Part shown: in pieces, positions 1 through 12,300 of the stretch
Position numbering within the stretch: the stretch's first letter is position 1
Layout: every line of letters begins with the position of its first letter
Assembly: GCA_034440575.1 (NCBI GenBank)
Contig: JAOTOL010001656.1
Location: forward strand, 2,378,001 to 2,442,000
Source of the DNA: Imbricaverruca yamaguchii
Taxonomy: Eukaryota; Arthropoda; Thecostraca; Neoverrucidae
DNA: 64,000 bases
Direction of reading: 5' to 3'
Program-made: the position numbers and the translations under genes
Notes under the pieces: model-generated
Database searches by the model: none
The model's input: the letters and a program-made list of their open reading frames with translations, nothing else
Told to the model about the DNA's origin: nothing

Positions 1-94
1 TATGAGCTGTATTTGAGGCGAACAAAACAAGGATACGAGCAAACGGTGACCGCCGAGTTGGAAAAATATGTCCCGCTCTTTTTGACATTGCCAG

Positions 95-198
95 TGCCGA
101 CATGGAGAGGCGGATTCAGGAAGACCGCCTTCTGTCCAGCGACGACAAAGATCAAGACATTCGTTTCTATCTTGTTGAGAAGGGTGAAAGAAAGGGAT
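95..198 (+). CDS. Transposase-like gene, candidate 5' exon
   Basis: After a pyrimidine-rich acceptor (TTGCCAG, ending at 94) the frame reads ADMERRIQEDRLLSSDDKDQ then DIRFYLVEKGE before a TGA at about 198. Charged ERRIQED...DIRF stretches are what I would expect near the N-terminus of this family. The donor is not clear; GTGAAA inside this stretch is the best and is weak. Confidence 0.35.
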
Positions 199-254
199 CG
201 ATGTGATCTAGAGATGGAGCATATGGGAAAAGGGTCACAAGCAAGAGGAGAAGA

Positions 255-529
255 ATGAAGAGAGTGCTAAGGAAATCCGGAGACGGCTCTGCACAGGGGC
301 CCAGTTGCAGTTATGTAGCTAAGGATGTTGGCCAAGATGCAAGCGCAAGCACTGAACAAATAAACAGCACAGAAGTCAGTGAAGCTGAAGAAGAGAGTGA
401 TGATGACGAACTCCAGAAAAGGAAGAGAACAGGATTAAAAACGAAGACAGTTACTCTTAACTTGCCCAGAACATTTTGAATCCTTCTGTGTGTCAGATAG
501 CTGATCGGCTCCACTTATCCTCCAGTCAG
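255..529 (+). CDS. Transposase-like gene, acidic/basic N-terminal exon with frameshift
   Basis: The frame from 255 encodes KRVLRKSG, a Ser/Thr-rich stretch and EEESDDDELQKRKR, then TVTLNLPR before stopping just after the T-run at 474-477. The sequence then continues in another frame as ILNPSVCQIADRLHLSSSQ, up to a GTCAGT donor at 530. One missing T in the run would explain the break. A cryptic intron using CTTGCCCAG as acceptor is the alternative. Confidence 0.45.
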
Positions 530-657
530 GTCAGTGCCTCGTAACCAATATGTAGGTACATACTTGTATCAGCCTACGCTTCCAGCTATGCTCGGCCAGA
601 ATGGTATTTGTTGATGAATTGTCTAAACTGTCCAAAAGCCAGCTTCTGACCCTCCAG

Positions 658-800
658 TGGGCCTGGAACAGTTCAGCCTATCGGAAGCCACCGCGCGACG
701 TGAGAGACGCCGCTGCCGTGAGACGCTCAGCGAGAAGATTAAGGCAAGCTTCGTCCCGCCAGATAACATGGTTGTCCACTGGGATAGCAAAATGCTAAAG
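658..800 (+). CDS. Transposase-like gene, VHWDSK exon
   Basis: It follows the acceptor CTTCTGACCCTCCAG. The frame reads GLEQFSLSEATARRERRR, then ETLSEKIKASFVPPDNMVVH and WDSKMLK, ending at donor GTAAAT in phase 0. The R-rich linker followed by VHWD is a landmark of the family. The exon that should supply the first base of the split codon was not found. Confidence 0.6.
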
Positions 801-1062
801 GTAAATATGCCGGCATAAGTTTCACGAGTTATGTAGGCCCTACTGCTGCTGCCTTTACGGACATCAACCTGACACTGAGTTAAAAAATAGTCATACTTTT
901 ATGGATAGTAGGCGTACAATACAGAGCTAAAGAAATTGGTTTAAATATGGCAAATTTCATTAATATTTTAATTATATTTCTGAAATTGTTCTGCTTTGTG
1001 CTCTTGCTTATGGCGAACTCAACCTAAGATGGTTTAGCAAGTACATTTTGTTTTTGTCGCAG

Positions 1063-1449
1063 GACATCCTAGGCCTTCATGAGCACCGTCTGGTTATCCT
1101 TGTTTCTGGAGCTGGCTACAAGGAAGGTAAGCTCCTCTGCGTCCCCGTCACAGCTGACGGCACCGGGCTGGGGCAGGCACATGCTACCATCAATGCCCTC
1201 CAGGAGTGGCGTGTGCGAGACAACGTACGAGCACTCTGCTTCGATACAACCGCGAACAACACCGGTCGACAGAGGGGTGCAATGGTGCGCCTGGAGTTGG
1301 CACTCGGCCGCAGACTGTTGCGGTTCGGGTGTGTGTTCGGGTTCGGGTGTGCATCACGTGCTCGAGTTGATAGTTGGTGCAGTGAGTACCAGTCCCTTCG
1401 GCCACTCCATCGGACCAACCAACCCTTTGTTCGAGGCACTGAAAGCAAG
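1063..1449 (+). CDS. Transposase-like gene, core exon (ALCFDTT motif)
   Basis: It follows a strong acceptor (TTTTTGTCGCAG) in phase 0 and reads DILGLHEHRLVILVSGAGYK, then EGKLLCVPVTADGTGLGQ and ALCFDTTANNTG. After about 1322 the family continuation HHVLELIVGAV and IGPTNPLFEALKA is in a different frame, reached across a TTCGGGTGTG-type micro-duplication. The exon ends at donor GTAGTT in phase 2, which fits the next exon only if the shift is counted. Confidence 0.6.
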
Positions 1450-1657
1450 GTAGTTATAAATTGACTTTCAACCCTACAATCAATGCCTTTAATCCGTTAG
1501 TCCATGTCTAACGCATTAATATGGACGGTTACTTGAAGAAGCATCTTTGGATATTCCGCAGCGCTATGCTTATAATCACATTCCTTTTACCAACATTCTT
1601 GCTCCGTCCTCAAAACATGATCGTTTTATTTCTCTATTCCCAATCATTCCATTTCAG

Positions 1658-1901
1658 GTGGCTAAGCCTGGATCTCAACCAGCCCGTAAACAAGCTCTCG
1701 CTCAGTGAACCGTGGGAGCTCGAGCAGCGAGAGGCTGCGGTGCAGAGGTTGACGCACTTCCTGCAGCACCGTCTACCGCGAGACGACTACAGAGAGAGAG
1801 AGAGCGCAGAGCTCGCTCTGCGGCTACTGGGAGAGACGCCGCCCAGCGGAGTTCACTGGCTGCGCCCTGGCGCCGTTCATAACGCCAGGTGGATGTCCAA
1901 G
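1658..1901 (+). CDS. Transposase-like gene, HNARWMSK exon
   Basis: Acceptor CATTTCAG, then RWLSLDLNQPVNKLSLSEPW and RPGAVHNARWMSK, ending at donor GTGAAT in phase 0. The length (244 bp) joins the exons before and after in frame. HNARWMSK matches the conserved motif near the end of the catalytic core as I remember it for this family. Confidence 0.65.
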
Positions 1902-2090
1902 GTGAATTCAATAGGAAAACTACATTAATGCGAATATCATCAGTGCAGGTTGCTCCAAATGGTATTACCCCCATTTCTTATGGTATAATCACCACCATCA
2001 CCCCCAAATGGTATATTCCCCATTTCTTAGTTTTCTGAAATCCTGCTCTCTTCCTCACAGTGTCATATGTATTTCCTACTCTGTCCAAAG

Positions 2091-2336
2091 GTAATCCACT
2101 ATGCGAAACTCCAGCTCCTCCAAAGCCAGCTAGTCCTGGACGCAGACCTCCTCCCAGCTCTCGAAAGAATGGCGAAGTTCATCGCACTTCTCTACGTTCC
2201 GGCGTGGCTGGACGCATCGCAGACTGCTGAAGCAGCATTCAACGATGCGCAACTGTACAACGGACTACAGCAGTATACTTCAAGACTTCAAACTTCGAGA
2301 CTTCAAAAAGTCGTCGCTCTAAATCCTAAAGTTCTG
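2091..2336 (+). CDS. Transposase-like gene, Leu-rich helical exon
   Basis: Acceptor TGTCCAAAG, then VIHYAKLQLLQSQLVLDADL and MAKFIALLYVPAWL, ending at consensus donor GTAAGT (2337-2342). It has 82 codons with both ends in phase 0. No downstream exon was recognised before the kinase gene starts on the opposite strand, so the 3' end is missing or unrecognisable. Confidence 0.6.
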
Positions 2337-2910
2337 GTAAGTTATGCACCTACCACGGTGTGCTTTCAGATTATGTTTGAGATTGTTTTGAGATTAGAGT
2401 ATGTGCTGTGCTCAGATTCATGGAACATAATTTGAGCCAACGTTGAATATTTCACAATGTCAAAAGAAAAATACCGAACATTATTTCAGCCAACGTTGAG
2501 TATTTTTTAATGTAAATAGAGGAATACCAAATTTAGTTACATGAACGCCATCAATGTGAAATAATGCAACCTTGAACGGCTGTAACTTCTGAACTATACT
2601 TCCCAGACCTGTCATGTGTTCTCTCGATCGCTTTGTCTCGTCGAGACGATTCCGAGACACTACCCAATGATGCATCTACGCCATCTTGTTAAAAAAATAT
2701 TGCAAATGCGAAAATCGAAGAGAACATTATTTCGAAAGCTCAATTTCGGACATAGAAATCAGGATTTTTTGGCGCAAAAATATATGCCATGCTATTATAA
2801 TTGACTGAAAGGATGGGAAAAACTATGTCCCCCTGGGAAATTTGGAAGTCAGTGACAAGTGACGAACCCTAACGCACGCGCACACACACACGCATACACA
2901 CATGCTCACC
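2337..2910. other. Gap between two convergent genes; nothing recognised
   Basis: The plus-strand gene's last seen donor and the minus-strand kinase gene's tail converge here. There is a weak 60-75 bp duplication (CCAACGTTGA(A/G)TATTT at about 2440 and 2490) and a short (CA)n stretch at 2880-2900. I see no exon, RNA gene or transposon terminus. Confidence 0.4.
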
Positions 2911-3064
2911 TGCACTCTGAAAACCGGCACCAGGCCTTGCGAACGACTCTGGCGCAGACGACGTCGCCATCACAGGGCCACTGCCGTGACAATCGTGCGG
3001 TGCGGCCCCACGCTGCCCGGTGCGGTGCGGCTCGGAAAGCCAGAGCGGCGCGTCTGACAGTCTG

Positions 3065-3315
3065 CTGGTGGACGGTGGATAGGACTGGTGGACTGTAGAC
3101 AGGGCTGGTGGACTGTGGACAGGGCTGGTGGACTGTGGACAAGACTGGTGGACGGTGGATAGGACTGGTGGGCTGTGGACAGGACTGATGGGCTGTGGAC
3201 AGAGCTGGTGGGCTGTGGACAGAGCTGATGGGCTGTGGACAAGGCTGATGGACTGTGGACATGGCTGATGGACTGCGGTCAGAGCTGGTAGATGGTGGAC
3301 TGGGCTAGTGGACAG
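3065..3315. repeat. 20-bp minisatellite in the kinase gene's last intron/3' region
   Basis: About 12 imperfect units of period 20 (AGGGCTGGTGGACTGTGGAC-like). The array begins about 15-20 bp past the exon 10 boundary and ends against the GC-rich stretch at 2906-3010. Confidence 0.9.
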
Positions 3316-3329
3316 TGGACCATTGGCGC

Positions 3330-6300
3330 TCACTTGGCTGCCCAGTCAGTACGTCCGTGTAGGCCACCGCCCCCTGAGTGGATGTTCCTGCTGTTGGACC
3401 CCACGGACTTCATGGACACCGTGCTGTTGTAGTAGGAGTGTTGCACCTGCTGGGCCGGGCTCGCTTCCTGTACTCCGCCGCTGCCTGCCGAGCCAGGTCG
3501 AGGGTGCTTAGAGCGGGCGGGGTATCATGAGATGATGGTGTAGAGATGTGGAGATAGGCCGTGTTCACTGGGTCCTCTACCCTCGCAATGAATAAAAAGG
3601 AGTTAATAAGACACGTGATTGACGGCTCAGAATGATTGCTTTTTCGTGACGCCATGGGGAAGATGTCAATTTGTTCACAATTGACATTGACTTCCTGAAC
3701 TCATAGAATGCATGAGAAGCTGGGGAAAGTAAATGGCAGCAACCGAACACGACATGGCAGCAACTGGACACGACATGGCAGCAACTGGACACGACATGGC
3801 AGCAACTGGACACGACATGACAGCAGCTGGACACGACATGGCAGCAACTGGACACGACATGGCAGCAACTGTACACGACATGGCAGCAACTGAACACGAC
3901 ATGGCAGCAACTGGACACGACATGGCAGCAACTGGACACGACATGGCAGCAAATGAACACGATGAGTTGAATTAATTGAAATTGGAAGTTAGCTTCCAAA
4001 TTAGAAGTTAGCTTTCAAATGGAGGTTAAGTTTGAAAGCTTGGCAATTAACTTCTAACTTGGAAGTTAGCTTCCAAAATTGGAGATATTCATATTTTCCG
4101 AAGTTCACAATCACCAATGTTCATTTTTCCCCAAATGGTAGGATAATTTACAAATTGGAAGATAATTTCCCAAAACAAAATGTAATTTCCAAATCTTGGA
4201 AGCCAGCTTCTAAATTAGAAGTAAACCGCCAAAACTCAGAAGGTTAGGTTAGGTTAGTTTAGGATAGGTTTGGTTTGGTTTCGTTTGGCTAGGTTGGACT
4301 TCTATCCGAACTACTTCGGGAGTTCACTTTCAATTTTTGGAAGTTAGCACCCAATTTGGAAGCCAACTTCCGAGTTTTGGAAATTATCTTTCAATTTGGA
4401 ACGTAAGCACTTTGAAGAATATAATCGCCAATCCAGGCTGTTTTGGAAGTTGACTTACAATTTTTGAACAGTAACTTACAATTTTTGGAAGCTAGCTTCC
4501 AATTTTTGGAAGCCAGCTTCCAATTTTTTACGTTGGCTTCCAATTTTAGGAAGTTAACTTCCAATGCGAGACAACGCTGAGTTATTGTCACCACATGGCA
4601 ATGCAGGCGGCTGTGACACCGGAGTGAGCGAACTACGGCCCGCTATCGTTGGAAGTGCGGAGGGTGGTTGATGACGCTGGAATTTAATAGCTTTGCGCGT
4701 ATTATTCCAGTAACCATTTATAAACTTTGGTGTTGACTTTGTTTCTAAATTCGGGCGTCAGTTCCCAGTCGAGGAATGCCGAAAATGGAATGTACAGGGA
4801 GGAAAATTTAAAGAGAGGCCTCCGTACGAATTAAACACTCCAGTGTATGTGCGACACCTTTCAATGAGCCAAGGAGATGTTGTCAGTGAAGCCTGGCATG
4901 ATGAATATTTCTTGACCAAGATGGAGCATGCTAATGTTTGCTTACCGATGTGTGACGAGCTTTCCTCGTAGTATTTGTTTTCTTCATGGTTTATGGTTAG
5001 GACAGTGCCTGTCGGTTGGTTGCAATTAAGATATGTGGGATATCTGCGTGATTTTTAGGCAGGCACGAGATACTTTGTTTTACGTAATTTTGAAGGGCAC
5101 CTTCCTCAGGAGCAGATACAGGGAGGAAATGGGAGACAGCCTCCCCCATTGAAAAGATGATGCTCCTCTTACCGAGAAAAGGCACCTGTCCGGGCAGACT
5201 ACAATGAAGCGCGTCTCGCTCAAAAGATATTTCAACCAATGGGCTCCTTTGGGAACCTTCCTGAGGGTGAAAAGTCAATAAATCGAAGAAAAAATCAGCA
5301 TGTACGAATGCACCCTCCCCATGCGTCCAATGATATTTTTTTCAGACTCAAGCACATCTTCGATGACTTTCGCAGTGGCGCACTTCCAAGGAAATGGCAC
5401 AGCTTTGTCTCGTGTCCGCGGTCATGACGAGCGTCTGCACATACGGCACTGCTATGTCTAGCCGCAGGCCGGAACCCACCCCTATTTCCTCTGTTTCCAG
5501 TATTTTAAAGACAGGGCAATTGTTCTGAACATGCTTCTTTCCCTGCACTCCCCACACCGTTTGCGTCGAGTGAAACTAAGCGGAGAAGCGTGGCGCAGTT
5601 GTGCCGGAACCTCACCGTACTGGGCGTTCCTCGTACTCTGGCCTGCCACGTAGCGCGACTTGTTGAGGTACACCTGCTTGGCGGTCATGTTGCGGGACAG
5701 GGAGCGTCCGTCGCCGCCACCTCCCGCCGCCGCGCTGATGGTACTGCAGGCACACAGCTGTGGGTGAGACATTTCGGCCGACAAGTCATCTACGGCCGAG
5801 CCGACAAATGACAGAAAGCCCGGAGTATCGCGCTCATCTCTAGGTTAGCGTGCAATTTTGGGGGAATATCTACTGCTGGTACAAAAGTCAATAGAGCTAT
5901 GGTATTTGCTCGCGTCATGTTTCTCACCCGGATAACCGGTGTGATGTCTGGGATGCCTGGCATGCTCTAGGAGTGAAAAACAATGGAGTGTTTTCATTGA
6001 AGAGAAAGGAATGTCTAGTAAGTGTGACCCAACATAGGGAACTTCTCTCTCAAGCTAAAGGAGAAGATTTCCATCAGCAATGTTGAAAAATAAGTATTAA
6101 TGTGCTCAAGGAGGTGTATAGGCGAACGCTTTCCACAACCGCGCAAGAACCAGCGGAAAAAGGAGGCACCCCATCCCTCTCCCTCTTCCAACTTGAAGCA
6201 GTTCTCGTGTCACTGTCTTTGTATGTTACTTCATTCCAGAGGACTCATTGCACTTAGTGACACTTTATTGACGTGTTTTCACTGGATTGAAGGAAGGAAG

Positions 6301-9300
6301 ATGACACTGAAAAGGCACTTTAAATGAATATACTGTCAGGAACATGTTCCTGTAGAAGTACTAATGTCAATGCTGGACCAGGACTCTGAGCTGGATCAGG
6401 ACACCATTCAGTCAACTTCAATTATTTCATCAATCGCCGAGATAAGTATCTAGTGTCCAGTTCACAGTATATGCCTGGGATGTCATGGTAGCGGGTGGCC
6501 TGAGACAATTACCTCATGTCCGGCTCACTCTTCACGCCATGGAGGTCCTGGTAGCAGGTGATCTGAGTCGCATGATGAATCCTGTGAATTGGATGCTTCC
6601 AACCGAATAACTCACCCTATAATGTGGGCTCCAGTCAGACCACGCACGCGTTGAAGTCTCTCCCACATGGCATGACTCACCCCATGGCGTCCTTGAACTC
6701 GTCGTCGTCCCACTTGGTGGAGCGGCGTACGGAGTTGCTGTTGGCCATCTGGCCTCGTGCGCCGCTCTCGGCCAGCACCTGCTGGGTCGAGGCGTTGCCG
6801 CCGCCGAGCTTCTGACCCACCTGGAAGTAGGGGTACCTGCCGACCAGCGAGTGAACAACGAGCGTCAGACACGCCCTCCACCATGGATGGAGTTCTGTAG
6901 AGTCTTTCTCGTGGCCAGTGATGTCTACAGGAACCGTGCGCCGCGATAACCGATTCCAAAAAGTTATCTGCGTTGAAAAAGTTACGTTGATATATTGTGC
7001 AGACGCGATAACAAGCAGACGGCAGGCAAAACAATAGCTCGTATGCCTGGAAAAAAAATGTCCGTACAGAACTCCAAAAAGACAGTTGACAGTAATTAAT
7101 ATAAGTACAGAGTTTGGAGACCGAAAGAGTTTGCACACGCAACCCGCACAGTGCCTGGCACCGATCCGACATGAAAGAGCGTTCAAAACCGTTGTCTCGT
7201 CTCGACCTGGACTGTCGAGCGGCAACTCGCGGGACGTCTGTCGGCCCCGCCCACGGCGATTGGCCATTGGTCATCACCATAATGACGCGTTGGGCGGCCG
7301 CTGGCTATTTGCGGATCGTATAATCTCACGCCTTCGCAAAGCATGGCCGACAGGGTTAGTCGACTTCCGACAGGGGCGTAAACCTAAGTGCCATAACTCC
7401 GGAAGCCCGGTCGCCGCTGGACGGCGCCTGCCGTCTCAGGTGACGCCGGCAACCCACAACACCTGATGACATCACGTCATGACGCCGGCAACCCACAACA
7501 CCTGATGACATCACATCATGACGCCGGCAACCTACAACACCTGATGACATCACGTCCTGACGCCGGCAACCCACAACACCTGATGACATCACGTCCTGAC
7601 TCCGGCAACCTACAACACCTGATGACATCACGTCCTGACGCCGGCAACCCACAACACCTGATGACATCACGTCATGACGCCGGCAACCTACAACACCTGA
7701 TGACATCACGTCCTGACGCCGGCAACCCACAACACCTGATGACATCACACCCTGACGCCGGCAACCCACAACACCTGATGACATCACGTCATGACGCCGG
7801 CAACCCACAACACCTGATGACATCACGTCATGACGCCGGCAACCCACAACACCTGATGGCATCACGTCATGACGCTGACAACCCACAACACCTGATGACA
7901 TCACGTCCTGACGCTGACAACCCACAACATCTGATGACATCACGTCCTGACGCCGACAACCCACAACACCTGATGACATCACGTCATGACGCCGGCAACC
8001 TACAACACCTGATGACATCACGTCATGACGCCGACAACCCACAACACCTGATGACATCACGTCATGACGCCGACAACCCACAACACCTGATACCATCACG
8101 TCATGACGCCGGCAACCCACAACACCTGATGACATCACATCATGACGCCGGCAACCCACAACACCTGATGACATCACGTCATGACGCCGACAACCCACAA
8201 CACCTGATGACATCACATCCTGACGCCGGCAACCCACAACACCTGATGACATCACGTCATGACGCCGACAACCCACAACACCTGATGACATCACGTCATG
8301 ACGCCGACAACCCACAACACCTGATACCATCACGTCATGACGCCGGCAACCCACAACACCTGATGACATCACAGCATGACGCCGGCAACCCACAACACCT
8401 GATGACATCACGTCATGACGCCGGCAACCCACAACACCTGATGACATCACATCATGACGCGGGAAGTCGCCAGTGGCTGGCTTAGACACGCGACGTTAAT
8501 AACTACATATTTCCTAACGATGTGGCTAAACGGTATATTTGTATCTAACTACGTTGCAGTTCGTTAACGCTTTGACGGCGCTGGAAGATGACCAATAATT
8601 ATCACTCGAGCCCTCTCCGAATAATTGCATATGCTAATGTGGTAACCAATGGGACATTAATCCTATGTGACCTTCATTTTGTTGTATTAGAGTTACCAAA
8701 TCGTTTGGTGAGGTACGGTGCTCGACACAACAAGGTCCACTAAGCACTTGACTCTGTTCGCAAACGCCACTGCAACATTCGGATTAAATCTCTTTTTAAT
8801 AGCTGGCCTGCTTGGAGCTCCACTGCTTGATTACAAGACTTCTCACGTTGAAGTATAACGCTTCCTTGTGTAAATGCAAGGTAGCTGCCAGGAATTCAGT
8901 CAATATTCTGACAACTGAGTCAACAAATATCTGTCCAGACATGTCACTAAGAGCATGCATATTGCAACAGTATTGAAACTCCGACTGCCCTGATATCAAT
9001 GGAGCTTGTGTGAACTTGTCGGTAAGGGAGCGGGAACCGGGCACGGGCTAGGAGGCATCGGCCCCAACGTGAGGCGAGTTCAGCGTTGTCCCTTTTGGTG
9101 TTGCATGGAAAGAATCGACTTCAAAATAGCTTTTGACCCCCTCCCCTTCCTTCCCGTCAAATTTCGAAAGTATTTTCTTGTCATTGCCTGTCCGTCGGTG
9201 CCCCTCCATTTCGTGATTGCCAGTGACTCCGTGGTGACGTCAGAAAGGAACGTTCTAGCAGCAATCGACGATAAATACTTGCTCGTTGAAAATAAGTGCC

Positions 9301-12300
9301 CCTCTCCTCTCTGCTGAGATTGTAGAACGCTGAATTTCTGTCTACCATATCCAACAAGACTGGGTTGGCCGTGTTACAAGTGCAGGCTTTGTACAGGTGG
9401 GTTGACTTTGTTACAAGTGTTACAAGTGCATTTATCTGCCAGCTAGTAGAGTCAACGGTTGAATAACAAGTCTGGTAGTTGCAAGGACGATGCCAGCCAG
9501 GTTCACACACAGCAGCTGGGTTGTCGTGTCGGCATCGTGCAGGCATTTTGAATAATCGGCTGAACTTATATCATTGGAAATCCCTCGATCAGATGATGGG
9601 TTGACGAACTTCGTGCTGCACTCAACATGGGGTATGGACCGTGGGGAGCACCTCAACACACATTGTCAATACAATAATGTCAAGCATCACCGGACTAACC
9701 TGATGGCCTGTTGGGCGGTGGGTCGCTTGCTGGGGTTCCAGAGCAGCATGTCGCGGATCAAAATGATGGCCTCACTGCTGGCGTTCGGAATAAGGGTCTC
9801 CAGAGGAGTGCGGCTGAACTGGGGGAAGTTGAAGTTCATGGCCCCCGCCAGCTGATGTCCCTCGGACCATTCTCGCTGCAACGGAGCGAAGGAGCCGGGT
9901 CGAGCCACAGCTGGGCTTCAGACAGGGTCGCGAGCGAGCGTTCTGGTCATAGCCAACGGCGAGGGCTCCGATCGGATGAGATGAGCGCTTTGATCAGGTC
10001 CAATGCCACACTGGAGCATTTATCGGAGTAAAATACTGGTGTCCGCCGGTATTGATGAGGGACAACGACCACGTAGGTTAGGCTGGGTGAAGGTGTGCAT
10101 GTGTCGGTGTCAAGGTCGGCTGCACAGATCAGACCTCAATGCTCGGACCAACTGGCTGAGCAAAGTCAGGAAGTGGTGCGTAGCCCGCCTCACCAGGTGC
10201 ATTGGACGGACTGACGAGCACGTGCACGCTACACTGACTGGGGTAAATGACTGAGACATTGACTGACGACTGAGTAGTTGGCCATATTGGCCAGGGTCAA
10301 CGGCGGACGTCCCTATCGGGATCCTCATCACGGGTGTCCGCCAGCGATGAGAAGAGTTGATCCTGCTGGAGGAAAGGGCCTGTCACCGCCCGAGGGGTGT
10401 GTTCTATGGCGACCACACTGATATCTGGTCGTCGGTGGCATTGACTATCATTTAAGGTAGACCACCCAGGCGACCATTGTCCAGAAGTAAGCAGCACAGC
10501 ACGGTGTGGCTGCAATGTAGCATACCAGGGGTATGCGCACCAAGTGGCACCGAGATACTGTCAATCTTGGCTCATTCGATTCGTTCGGAAACTGAGCTTG
10601 GCACGAATGTGAACAAATCGAGGCGAGGGACCTGGTCCGGCCAAACCAAACCCAAGCCAACCCTACTGAACCGCCAAAAGTTTAGTTCCTTTTAAATTTG
10701 GAATGAGGGTTTTTCGGGGGTGCTGAGTACCTTTTTGTCTGAGCTTTCATATAGCATTCTTGATCAGGCTGAACTGAATTGGGCCCCGTGGCTCTTATCC
10801 AATCTGAACACTTTATGAATTCATGAATTAAAGTGAGGATTTCAAAGCGGCAACGCGCCAGCCGCGGTGACTGCTCCTTCGTGTTGCTGGCGTATGGGAG
10901 TATGCCGGTGGGGGTGCACCTGGTCGGCGCAATAGCCGCCGCCAGCGTGGCCCGACGTGCCAGTGGGGGTGCACATGGTCGGCGCAATAGGGTCTGTTCC
11001 TGACCCTGGTCCAAAAAAAGAGTAGAGCAACAAGGAGCAACTTGGAACAGTTCGGAGCAGGCTCGGTAAAAGCGAGCGATGGACCGTCTGGAGTAACTTA
11101 GAGTAAAAATCAGCTGTTTGTGCTTGTATTATGGTTACATATATGACGCAGATGTTCAAAACTTGTTGACGCAGGTGCCCAAAGGCGCTTCGCAAATGTA
11201 TCGTCAGAGCCACATTTGTGCTACTCCAAGCTGCTTCAAGCTGCCCCTGCTCTCGGCCGGAGTGAGTTGGAGTAAGTTGGAGTTGATTGGAGCTACTCCG
11301 TTCTACTCCAAAAACGCACGGGAACACGGAGCAGCTACTCCAAGTTGCTCGGAGCAGCTTGGAGCAGGATCAGGAACAGACCCACAGCCACCGCCGACGT
11401 GGCCCGGCGTGCGTGTCGCTGACCCAAGCAGAACACAGCTGGCATGGCAGCGCTGTGGGTGTCATAGTCGCGGCCGCGTCACCGTCGTTCTGCGCCAATC
11501 GGAGTGTGACGTCAGAAACTATGCTGTCAGCTGGGAGCCACATAGTACAGGTCTTATGTTCCCTCGGCCAGCGTCCCTGATGGAGCCTCATGGTGGTAAA
11601 TACATACTCAGACGGCAGCGTGGGAGCCACATGTGTCTTCCCTGCACGCGCCCAGCCTCCCTGATGGTTCCTGATGATGGCGTATGGTGGTGACTAAGCA
11701 CAGGTGGCAGCGAGAGACCCACATCTTCCGTGACCTGCCATCACTCGCCCAGCCTCCCTGATGGTGCCTGATGATAGTGAGTAAATACTCAGATGCATGG
11801 ACATCAAGGATGTCACTGTTCATATGATAATCATGGCTGGAGATCCAGGATTGGAGGTCGAAACTCCCTGGATTGTTGCTCTGCTAAAATTAAGTTATTT
11901 TCCATATTCAATCTGAAAATATGTATTAAGAATAAGGACTTGGATCCCTGGCTTCGTGAGAGATCTCCAGCCCTGGTGCTAGGAGCATCACGGAACCCCT
12001 CAATCGCTGAGTTAACCCCCTCAGTCATCGGCCAGCACACCACCTTATCAGGCTGAAGTTTAGCCGGTGGACGTACAATTATATACGAATGGTTTTCGGC
12101 GAAGCTTTGGCCATCGAAAATGTCATTTGGTCCGCCAACCAAATGCATAAAGTGACACCCCTGATGAACATCTCTGGGAAGGAACTCTGTTGTCGACGTG
12201 CCATACCGGTCAATTGGTTGTCTCTACCACGTGAAGGGTGGCGGCGTTTGCCTATCACCAGGGAGCCACGCGCACACCTTGTCCGGTGTGCCGAGGACGG

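Larger units (their letters stand above)
95..2336 (+). pseudogene. Broken multi-exon gene of a transposase-like (RNase-H-like) uncharacterised family
   Basis: At least five exons read as one protein. Recognisable landmarks are a Glu/Asp-rich N-terminal stretch (EEESDDDELQKRKR), a VHWDSK segment, VSGAGYKEGKLLCVP, the signature ALCFDTTANNTG, a HHVLELIVGA segment, and HNARWMSK followed by a Leu-rich helix. From memory this order matches an expanded family of uncharacterised proteins in arthropods and cnidarians, thought to derive from a DNA transposase with an RNase-H-like core; I could not check this. Splice phases agree for 658-800, 1063-1449, 1658-1901 and 2091-2336. Two lesions break the frame: a T-run at 474-477, after which the downstream reading needs another frame, and a micro-duplication at about 1322-1351 with a one-base shift. 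I see no initiator exon and no terminal exon. It could be a decayed copy, or an intact gene carrying assembly errors. Confidence 0.6.

Noticed and set aside
4231..4292. True telomere or interstitial telomere
   Set aside because: Only three good AGGTT units inside another repeat; such runs are common in arthropod DNA.
5739..5790. Alternative acceptors for kinase exon 9 further upstream
   Set aside because: Only the acceptor ending at 5744 leaves the one base that completes the Gly codon from exon 8.
7446..8462. CRISPR-like array
   Set aside because: Repeats are contiguous with no unique spacers, and the DNA is clearly eukaryotic with introns.
7356..8489. Open frames of 339 and 377 codons on opposite strands
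   Set aside because: Both are produced by the 39-bp period of the minisatellite (multiple of three); no splice sites, domain or codon bias.
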